Origin: Caryophanales bacterium UBA1427
Lineage (GTDB): Bacteria > Bacillota_I > Bacilli_A > ML615J-28 > CAG-313
Assembly (NCBI GenBank): GCA_002329485.1
Contig: DCTZ01000013.1
Coordinates: 51,538-68,440, forward strand
Direction: 5' to 3'
Length of the DNA stretch: 16,903 nt
Every line of letters begins with the position of its first letter. The stretch's first letter is position 1. Under the pieces are notes generated by a model. That model made no database searches and was not told the origin of the DNA. It saw nothing but the letters and a program-made list of their open reading frames with translations. Shown piece after piece: positions 7,591 to 15,735 of this stretch. A program made the translations under genes and the position numbers.

Positions 7591-9784
7591 ACCGAACGAA
7601 AAACTCGATATCCGCACTCTCTTAACCGATTTGGAAAATTATGCCCCAAGACGCCGAGGTTGGACATGGCGCAAAAAAGTTCCGAACCAGTTTTTAAACC
7701 AATATACTTATTCGGACACTTCGGAATCATTAAAAAATTATGTGCCGCTGCCCGCTTCCAAGTATTTTAACGGAGTCGATCCCCAACCGGTCCAAGTCAT
7801 CACTACCGAAATAGCATCGGGAAGGTTTGAAGACGATATCAGGAGAATGAGAATGGCCGCTTGGCACGGAGCGGATCATATCATGGTTATCAGAACCGCC
7901 GGCCAATCGCATTTCGACGGTTTAATCGAAGGAACCCCGCAAGGCGTGGGAGGCGTCCCGATTACCCGAAAACAAGTGCGGGCCCAAAGAAAAGCCCTCG
8001 ATTTAATCGAAGACGAAGTCGGACGACCAATCAATTACCATTCCTATGTTTCGGGCGTTGCCGGTCCGGAAATTGCCGTAATGTTTGTGGAGGAAGGCGT
8101 CAACGGCGCCCATCAGGACCCGCAATACAACGTCCTGTATCGCAACATCAATATGGTCAGATCGTTTGTGGATGCGGCGGAAGCCAAGAAAGTTATGGCT
8201 TACGGAGGATTGCTTCAAATCGACGGCGCCCACAATGCCAATGCCACAGCCAAAGTAGCCTGGAAGGTCATGCCGGAACTTTTGGTTCAACATGCGATTA
8301 ATTGCGTATTTTCCCTGAAAGCCGGAATCGACAAAGAACATATCGCTTTATCGACGGTACCCCCGATTGCTTCCCCTGCCCCGGATTTGCGGATTAATTT
8401 GCCGTTTGCGGTGGCATTAAGGGATTTCTTTTCGGACTTTAAGATCCGGGCTCAAATGAATACCAAATACATGGAATCTTCGACCCGCGAAGCTACTGTT
8501 ACCCACGTTCTGAATTTATTGATTTCGAAACTGACAAGCGCCGATATTCAATCCACGATTACTCCCGACGAAGGACGCAATGTGCCGTGGCATATGTACA
8601 ATATCGAAGCTCTCGATACCGCAAAACAAGCCCTCATCGGCATGGACGGTCTTAAAGAACTTGTGGAAATCAAAAATACCGGCTATATGAAAGAAAAAGT
8701 ACGGGAAATCAAAGAACGGGCCGTTTTATTTCTGGAAGAAATCAAGGCTGCGGGCGGATACTTCAGCGCCGTGGAAAAAGGCTTCTTTATCGATTCCGGA
8801 TATTTTCCGGAACGGGTGTACGACGGGTTAAAACGTTCCGTAAATGGCGGCATCGGTGCCGGTACGGTTTATCCGCGGGATTCCGACTACTTTGCGCCGG
8901 TTTTGGCTCATTTCGGGTATAACAACACAATGCAATTCGGCGTAACGCCTGATGAAGTAACCTCCTTAATCGGCGGGTGTACCTTCGAAGACCGTTCCAA
9001 AATTCAGTATATCGACGAACTTGACGAAATAGACAATGTCAATACGCGCCTCGACGAAACGGAACAGTACCGCTCCACGAGTCTGATCAAACCGGAAGTC
9101 GAATGGTTGGGGGACGGTACCGTGGTCGTTGATATGACCCTGCCGACCGAACGCGCAACGGCGGAGGAAGTCGGAAAAGCAATTGCCCAAAAAATGAACC
9201 TGGCCGATGTCGAAGTCATCCATTCCGAAGTTTTGCATGTTTCGGAAGCAACCAGAGTTCAAATCAAAGGCAAACTCGCTTTTGCCATCGACACGAAAGA
9301 AATCGCCTTGCCTAAGAAAATGGAAATATTGAGCGACGAAGAAATCACCGCTTATTTCAAAAATCATCCGTTTAAAGTGGTGGCAGGTACCATCGGGGAA
9401 GACGAACATTCCGTTGGCCTTCGCGAAATCATCGACATCAAACACGGGGGAATCGAAAAGTACGGCATCAGCTGCGAATACTTGGGTACTTCCGTTCCGG
9501 TCCAAAAAATGGTGGATGCGGCGGTGGAACATAATGCCAATGCCATTTTGGTTTCGACCATCATCTCCCATGACGATATCCATTATAAAAACATGAAAAA
9601 ACTCCACGACTATGCCGTCGAAAAAGGGGTGCGGGATAAGTTTGTTATTATTGCGGGGGGGACGCAAGTCAAAAACGAAGAAGCAGTCAAAAACGGCATG
9701 GATCAAGGCTTCGGCCGCGGAACCAAAGGCGTTCATGTTGCGACCTTCCTCGTTCAATGTGACCGGGCAAAGAAAGCCTTATGA
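7583..9784 (+). CDS. oraE: D-ornithine 4,5-aminomutase, E subunit (B12/PLP)
   Basis: This is the catalytic subunit of D-ornithine aminomutase, which uses adenosylcobalamin radicals and PLP. At 733 residues it matches OraE. The N-terminal two thirds form the barrel with conserved blocks such as GRFEDDIRRMRMAAWHGADH and QIDGAHNANATA. The C-terminal Rossmann domain (about 590-730) has the cobalt-ligand histidine H609 in DEHSVG and K620 in IDIKHGG, eleven residues later. That is the same spacing as H618 and K629 in the Clostridium sticklandii enzyme, where this lysine binds PLP in the resting state. GGAGG at 7573-7577 precedes ATG by 5 nt. It overlaps oraS by 8 nt and the next gene by 4 nt (ATGA). 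No cobalamin riboswitch is seen in the operon. Confidence 0.95.
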   Translation: MLKPNEKLDIRTLLTDLENYAPRRRGWTWRKKVPNQFLNQYTYSDTSESLKNYVPLPASKYFNGVDPQPVQVITTEIASGRFEDDIRRMRMAAWHGADHIMVIRTAGQSHFDGLIEGTPQGVGGVPITRKQVRAQRKALDLIEDEVGRPINYHSYVSGVAGPEIAVMFVEEGVNGAHQDPQYNVLYRNINMVRSFVDAAEAKKVMAYGGLLQIDGAHNANATAKVAWKVMPELLVQHAINCVFSLKAGIDKEHIALSTVPPIASPAPDLRINLPFAVALRDFFSDFKIRAQMNTKYMESSTREATVTHVLNLLISKLTSADIQSTITPDEGRNVPWHMYNIEALDTAKQALIGMDGLKELVEIKNTGYMKEKVREIKERAVLFLEEIKAAGGYFSAVEKGFFIDSGYFPERVYDGLKRSVNGGIGAGTVYPRDSDYFAPVLAHFGYNNTMQFGVTPDEVTSLIGGCTFEDRSKIQYIDELDEIDNVNTRLDETEQYRSTSLIKPEVEWLGDGTVVVDMTLPTERATAEEVGKAIAQKMNLADVEVIHSEVLHVSEATRVQIKGKLAFAIDTKEIALPKKMEILSDEEITAYFKNHPFKVVAGTIGEDEHSVGLREIIDIKHGGIEKYGISCEYLGTSVPVQKMVDAAVEHNANAILVSTIISHDDIHYKNMKKLHDYAVEKGVRDKFVIIAGGTQVKNEEAVKNGMDQGFGRGTKGVHVATFLVQCDRAKKAL

Positions 9785-11160
9785 AAATCGACTTGTTGGT
9801 AGCCGAAATCGGCAGCACCACAACCGTTGTCAATGCTTTTGACAAAATTAAAACCGCTTTTCCCCGCTTTCTCGGTCAGGGTCTTGCCCCCACGACCGTT
9901 AGTGATGTTACTATCGGATTAAACAACGCGCTTTCAGATTTAAAGCAGGTTTTGAATGCGGAAGTCTTGGAAGCAAACGAAACCTATGCCTGTTCCAGCG
10001 CGGCGGGCGGTTTAAGAATGAGCGTGCACGGTTTGGTTTACAATATGACCGTGCGTTCCGCCCAGGAAGCAGCCTTAGGCGCCGGAGCCAATATTGTCTT
10101 CATGACCGCCGGCCTTTTGACGGAAAAAGATTTGGAAACCATCAGGCAAAGCCAAGTAAAAATGATTCTTCTTTCGGGTGGGGTTGATTACGGCGATACC
10201 CAAACCGCCTTGATTAATGCCCAATTGATTGCAAAGGCAAAACTGAATCTGCCGGTGGTTTATGCCGGAAACGTGGTCAATCAATCTCAGGTCAGAGAAT
10301 TTTTCGCAGCAGCCGGACAGGGAAAATACCTTTATATAACCGAAAATGTTTATCCCAAAATCGACTCGTTAAATGTTTTGCCGGTACGCAAAATCATTCA
10401 GGAAGTCTTTGAAAAACATATCACCGAAGCAAGCGGAATGAGTAAGATTAGGCAAACGGTAAACGGTTCAATCATACCGACCCCGGGGGCCGTGCTGAAA
10501 GCAGCGCTTTTGCTTCAAAAAACTTTGGGAGATTTGCTTGCCTTCGACGTGGGAGGAGCTACAACCGATGTCTTTTCCGTCACCGAAGGAAGCAAGGAAC
10601 TGGCCCAATACCAAACCGAACCCGTCCCTTTTGCCAAACGCACCGTGGAAGGCGATTTGGGTGTCTTTATCAATAAAGATAATTTAATCAAAACTATGGG
10701 ATTGGAAACAATCCAAAAAGAACTGAAACTAAGCCCCGAAAAACTGACTCAACTTATCGATTATTATCAACCGATTCCGGATTCGGATCAAATCCCGCTT
10801 GTGGAACTGTTGGCGAAAGAAGCTCTGAAAAAAAGTATCGAAAGACATGCGGGACAGCTCCGTTACCTTTACGGACCGACCGGCCGAATCAAAGTAATCG
10901 AGGGCAAGGATCTCACAATGGTTAAATATGTCGTCGCAACCGGGGGAGCTTTAACCAAATTGCCGAATGCCCCAAAAATAATCCAAGAGGTTTTTGCACA
11001 ACCGAAACGAAACCTTTTGCTTCCCCAAAAGGATTTAACGTGTCTGATTGACCACGATTATATCATGGCTTCCGTCGGTGTTATTTCGGATAAATATCCA
11101 CAGGCAGCTTTGAAACTATTGCTTAACAGTTTGAAAGTAGGTGACCGTGATGTATCCTAA
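9781..11160 (+). CDS. MutL/GlmL-family ATPase linked to the aminomutase
   Basis: This 459-residue protein belongs to the MutL/GlmL family first noted beside glutamate mutase. It has an actin/Hsp70-type ATPase layout: a first phosphate loop VAEIGSTTTVVNAFD at the N terminus, the conserved CSSAAGGLRMSVHGLV block, and a second phosphate loop AFDVGGATTDVFSV with D256. It is not the DNA-repair MutL. Family members are thought to help repair or recharge B12-dependent mutases, and here the likely client is OraS/OraE because no glutamate mutase gene is nearby. It starts within the oraE stop (ATGA) with only a weak purine-rich ribosome site, so it probably depends on translational coupling. The exact activity is inference. 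Confidence 0.8.
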   Translation: MKIDLLVAEIGSTTTVVNAFDKIKTAFPRFLGQGLAPTTVSDVTIGLNNALSDLKQVLNAEVLEANETYACSSAAGGLRMSVHGLVYNMTVRSAQEAALGAGANIVFMTAGLLTEKDLETIRQSQVKMILLSGGVDYGDTQTALINAQLIAKAKLNLPVVYAGNVVNQSQVREFFAAAGQGKYLYITENVYPKIDSLNVLPVRKIIQEVFEKHITEASGMSKIRQTVNGSIIPTPGAVLKAALLLQKTLGDLLAFDVGGATTDVFSVTEGSKELAQYQTEPVPFAKRTVEGDLGVFINKDNLIKTMGLETIQKELKLSPEKLTQLIDYYQPIPDSDQIPLVELLAKEALKKSIERHAGQLRYLYGPTGRIKVIEGKDLTMVKYVVATGGALTKLPNAPKIIQEVFAQPKRNLLLPQKDLTCLIDHDYIMASVGVISDKYPQAALKLLLNSLKVGDRDVS

Positions 11161-12214
11161 ACTGGTTGTCGATATCAGGAAAATCCGGGAAAACATGGCT
11201 TATCTTGCTTCACTTTGCGAAGAAAACGGAGTCAATTACCGATTTCTGGTAACCAAAGTCCTGGCAGGCAATAAAAAAATCGTCAAAGCGCTTATGCCGG
11301 GAGGTTTTACGCATTTGGCCGATTCCCGGATTGCCAATCTGAAAACTTACCGAGATCTCCCTTATCCCAAAGTTTTGCTTAGGCTCCCCGCGAAATCCGA
11401 AATAACAGCTACGGTAAGGTATTCGGACATATCGCTGAATTCGGAAATATCGACCATCAAATTATTGAACCGAGCCGCCCGAAAGCAAAACAAAAAACAC
11501 CAGATAATCCTGATGTTTGATTTGGGCGATTTACGGGAAGGAATTTTCTTTCAAACTGATTATTTATCCGTTGTCAAAGAAATCATCTCCTTGCCGAATA
11601 TAGAACTTACCGGAATCGGAACCAATCTGACCTGTTACGGCGGAATCATCCCAACCGTCGAACATTATCGTAGGCTTTTGGAAATCAAAGCAAAAATCGA
11701 AAAAACCTTCGGATTTTCCGTTCCCCTGATTTCGGGCGGAAATTCTTCGACGGTTCCGCTACTATTGCAAAAGCAACTTCCTGAAGGAATCAACAATCTG
11801 CGTTTGGGCGAAGCGGTTTTTTTGGGAAGAGAAACCGCCTACGGACATCCGATACCCCAAATGCACCAAAACGCTTTTAACTTGGAAGCGGAAATTATCG
11901 AGGTTCAGACCAAACCTAGTTACCCGATTGGGGAAATCGGTCTGAACTCGTTCGGCGAAAAGCCTACATTTACCGATTCGGGTTTAATGAAACGGGCTAT
12001 TGTGGCTTTAGGAAAGCAAGATATTCAATTTGACAATCTGCTCCCGCAAAACCCTTCTCTTAAAATTATCGGGGGAAGCAGCGACCATTTGATTGTCGAT
12101 ATTTCGAAAACAGATTTCAAGGTCGGAGACATATTGAAGTTTAACCTGAATTATCCGGGTCTTTTGCAAACCATGACTTCTCCTTACGTTAAAAAAGAAA
12201 TCATCAATTACTGA
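11150..12214 (+). CDS. orr: Ornithine racemase
   Basis: It interconverts L- and D-ornithine, feeding D-ornithine to OraS/OraE. The 354-residue protein is a fold-type III PLP enzyme with an alanine-racemase-type barrel. The PLP lysine is K36 in FLVTKVLAGN. Later blocks GIGTNLTCYGG, PLISGGNSST and NNLRLGEAVFLGRE are typical of the ornithine racemase/YhfX-like branch rather than of Alr. I chose ATG 11150 because AGGTGA at 11139-11144 lies 5 nt upstream; the in-frame GTG at 11141 is inside that site. It overlaps the mutL-like gene by 11 nt. It is the last gene of the operon; TGA is followed 16 nt later by a strong terminator. An amino-acid racemase with a slightly different substrate is possible, but the context points to ornithine. 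Confidence 0.88.
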   Translation: MYPKLVVDIRKIRENMAYLASLCEENGVNYRFLVTKVLAGNKKIVKALMPGGFTHLADSRIANLKTYRDLPYPKVLLRLPAKSEITATVRYSDISLNSEISTIKLLNRAARKQNKKHQIILMFDLGDLREGIFFQTDYLSVVKEIISLPNIELTGIGTNLTCYGGIIPTVEHYRRLLEIKAKIEKTFGFSVPLISGGNSSTVPLLLQKQLPEGINNLRLGEAVFLGRETAYGHPIPQMHQNAFNLEAEIIEVQTKPSYPIGEIGLNSFGEKPTFTDSGLMKRAIVALGKQDIQFDNLLPQNPSLKIIGGSSDHLIVDISKTDFKVGDILKFNLNYPGLLQTMTSPYVKKEIINY

Positions 12215-12228
12215 TCAAAATCATTAAG

Positions 12229-12390
12229 CGAAAAGGCCAAGCATCGGAAAGCTTGGCCTTTTGTCATATGAAAATTAAATAGGAAGGAAAAATAGGGAAG
12301 CCCTGTGGGGGATTACCACAGGGCAGGAAGGGATGTGAATATTTTCTATTCACAAACTTATGTAGGGGATATGTGTAACTCTCGTTACGT
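12229..12390 (-). ncRNA. Putative small regulatory RNA, about 160 nt
   Basis: A consensus minus-strand promoter (12396-12424) and a strong terminator (12231-12262) frame a transcript with no credible reading frame. Read on the minus strand it holds, in order: a 5' hairpin at 12375-12388 (5 bp extended by G-U pairs) capped by a GAGA tetraloop of GNRA type; a 7-bp perfect hairpin at 12334-12354; a 9-bp perfect hairpin GCCCTGTGG/CCACAGGGC at 12300-12324 with loop UAAUCCC; a pyrimidine-rich single strand at about 12277-12299 containing UUCCUUCCU; and the terminator hairpin. The unpaired stretches UCCCCUAC, UCCCUUCCU and UUCCUUCCU resemble the C-rich anti-Shine-Dalgarno seed regions of Gram-positive regulatory RNAs. 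I could not match it to a named RNA family. Structure and promoter are seen; the regulatory role is inferred. Confidence 0.65.
12231..12262. terminator. Bidirectional Rho-independent terminator
   Basis: A perfect 12-bp stem, AAAAGGCCAAGC paired with GCTTGGCCTTTT, closes an 8-nt loop. Each strand ends in TTTT, so it can stop the eleven-gene operon on the plus strand and the small-RNA transcript (and topA read-through) on the minus strand. It starts 17 nt after the orr stop. Confidence 0.92.
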
Positions 12391-12395
12391 ATAGA

Positions 12396-12424
12396 ATTAT
12401 AGCAGAACGCCTAATAATTGTCAA
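12396..12424 (-). promoter_or_regulatory. Consensus sigma-70/SigA promoter for the small RNA
   Basis: On the minus strand TTGACA (12419-12424) is followed by a 17-bp spacer and TATAAT (12396-12401), with TGC just before the -10. Both hexamers and the spacing are perfect. Transcription should start near 12390-12392. It lies 41 nt past the topA stop and faces only intergenic sequence, so it does not serve a protein gene. Confidence 0.85.
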
Positions 12425-12464
12425 GAAAAATGTTTTTAATTTTCGGCATTTTTTTCGGTAGTGT

Positions 12465-14603
<2,139 letters not shown>

Positions 14604-14627
14604 ACGATACCTCTTTTTGCATATTTG

Positions 14628-14656
14628 ATTATATCATTACAAGATTATTCTTGCAA
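14628..14656 (-). promoter_or_regulatory. Proximal topA promoter
   Basis: On the minus strand TTGCAA (14651-14656), a 17-bp spacer and a perfect TATAAT (14628-14633) lie just upstream of topA. The -35 matches TTGACA at four of six bases. The leader would be roughly 20 nt. Confidence 0.6.
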
Positions 14657-14737
14657 CTATTATAATTGTTTTTACGTAATGTATGCATTTTGCGAAAAAT
14701 TATTACTGACTTCTTCGATTGGCATTCACAATATGTC

Positions 14738-14765
14738 ATTATAGCATAATATCTTTTTCTTGCAA
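14738..14765 (-). promoter_or_regulatory. Possible distal topA promoter
   Basis: On the minus strand TTGCAA (14760-14765), a 16-bp spacer and TATAAT (14738-14743) with a TGC extension form a second promoter 110 bp upstream of the first. Both begin with the identical nine bases TTGCAAGAA. It would give a leader of about 125 nt. Confidence 0.5.
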
Positions 14766-14851
14766 AGAGTATACACTTATTTTTTTGGCATATTCTGTAA
14801 ATCTTTTGGATTTAAGCCAAATATTTTAAAGATTTATCCCCGATAAAGCAC

Positions 14852-14878
14852 TAAAAAACTCCGGAAATAAACCGGAGT
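14852..14878 (-). terminator. Rho-independent terminator after the methyltransferase-like gene
   Basis: On the minus strand a perfect 7-bp stem ACTCCGG/CCGGAGT (14858-14864 with 14872-14878) and a 7-nt loop is followed by a run of T residues (A-run on the plus strand at 14853-14858). It begins 7 nt after the stop codon of the gene at 14885-15580. Confidence 0.88.
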
Positions 14879-14884
14879 AAATTA

Positions 14885-15580
14885 TCACCAAATGCCGTAG
14901 AATAAACGGTATTTGACTTTTTGCGTATATTCTTTATAACCTTTCAGTTCTTCCTGCAATACTTTGTCTTCGTAATCGGTACGAAGAATTAAGACGATTA
15001 TCGCAATCAAAGCCCAAAATACGCCGAAAAACGAACCCAAAATCAAAGGCGTCATCAAGCTGCCGATAATCATGGCCAGATATCCGGGATGACGAATAAA
15101 TTTATACGGCCCTTCCGTGACGACACGCTGTTCCCGTTCTTCTTGGATTCGGATGGTGCCTTCAAAAAAACGATTGACCTTCATAGACCAAATATTGATA
15201 TAGCAGGCAAGAAAGTAAAATATGACCGCCCCGTATGAGACATACCGGTTAATCAGGATTGTTCCCAAACGGCCGACTTCTAAACCCGCAATAAATGGGA
15301 ATACCACAACCGTAATAAAGAAATAAACTCCCAAATATACTTTATCAATCGGTTTGGTTCCTTCTTTGTAAGTTCCCCTTTCATTGGCCCGTTCCGGATA
15401 CGCCAGATAGAAAAAGGTATGGATAATCGTAACAATTAAAGAGCAGGTATAAAATAGCCAGGCATTCGGAACATTGATTGTTCCGGCCGTCAGCGAAAAC
15501 ACCAAAACACTCACCAACAACCACACATATTGCACTATGATCGCTTTAAGTCCGTATTTGTTTAATTTCCCCTTAACCAT
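14885..15580 (-). CDS. Isoprenylcysteine carboxyl methyltransferase-like membrane protein
   Basis: This 231-residue integral membrane protein belongs to the ICMT/phospholipid methyltransferase superfamily. Predicted membrane segments are at about 11-32, 41-61, 81-100, 115-133 and 166-199. The S-adenosylmethionine-binding signature is EGPYKFIRHPGYLAM (about 156-170), followed by the acidic stretch DYEDKVLQEEL and a C-terminal YKEYTQKVKYRLFYGIW typical of the family. The reading frame is open upstream to 15712, but I chose ATG 15580 because AAAGGAA lies 6 nt before it and the extra residues overlap the promoter and the previous terminator. It has its own promoter and terminator, so it is a single-gene unit. 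Substrate is unknown; bacterial members methylate varied small molecules or lipids. Confidence 0.82.
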   Translation of the reverse strand: MVKGKLNKYGLKAIIVQYVWLLVSVLVFSLTAGTINVPNAWLFYTCSLIVTIIHTFFYLAYPERANERGTYKEGTKPIDKVYLGVYFFITVVVFPFIAGLEVGRLGTILINRYVSYGAVIFYFLACYINIWSMKVNRFFEGTIRIQEEREQRVVTEGPYKFIRHPGYLAMIIGSLMTPLILGSFFGVFWALIAIIVLILRTDYEDKVLQEELKGYKEYTQKVKYRLFYGIW

Positions 15581-15624
15581 CGTTCGTTCCTTTCCGGAAA
15601 TAAAATTCCTTGATCTTTTACTAT

Positions 15625-15653
15625 ATTTTAGCACAAAAAAGCAACAATAACAA
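15625..15653 (-). promoter_or_regulatory. Promoter of the methyltransferase-like gene
   Basis: On the minus strand TTGTTA (15648-15653), a 17-bp spacer and TAAAAT (15625-15630) with a TGC extension lie about 45 bp upstream of the chosen start. It immediately follows the terminator of the preceding gene. Its position supports the shorter start for the coding region. Confidence 0.6.
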
Positions 15654-15683
15654 AAAAAGACAGGACTTTTTTGAAGTTCTGTC
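15652..15683 (-). terminator. Rho-independent terminator after the C39-like gene
   Basis: On the minus strand GACAGAACTT pairs with AAGTCCTGTC (10 bp including one G-U), loop CAAAA, followed by seven T residues. It lies about 50 bp past the stop codon of the gene that ends at 15736. Confidence 0.9.
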
Positions 15684-15735
15684 GAAAGGAGGACTATTTC
15701 CTCTATGAACATGGGAGGGAATCAGTCAAATTAAG

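Larger units (their letters stand above)
14604..14851. other. AT-rich intergenic region without a gene
   Basis: Apart from the topA ribosome site and the two minus-strand promoters, I see no reading frame or RNA gene here. There is an 8-bp inverted repeat, AAATCTTT (14799-14806) and AAAGATTT (14828-14835), enclosing a smaller TTTGG/CCAAA stem. It has no U-tract and I give it no function. Confidence 0.6.

Noticed and set aside
8966..9757. 263-codon open frame on the minus strand inside oraE
   Set aside because: It is the antisense of the strongly conserved oraE C-terminal domain, has no ribosome site and resembles no family.
9781..11160. DNA mismatch-repair MutL
   Set aside because: The name is shared only by coincidence; the protein has ASKHA-type phosphate loops and lacks the GHKL ATPase motifs of repair MutL.
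12212..12270. Short minus-strand frame starting ATGACAAAAGG within the small-RNA region
   Set aside because: It has no ribosome site (the upstream stretch is pyrimidine-rich) and runs through the terminator stem, so it is unlikely to be translated.
14799..14835. Inverted repeat AAATCTTT...AAAGATTT with an inner TTTGG/CCAAA stem
   Set aside because: It is AT-rich, has no following T-run and no clear link to a gene; chance occurrence is likely in this composition.
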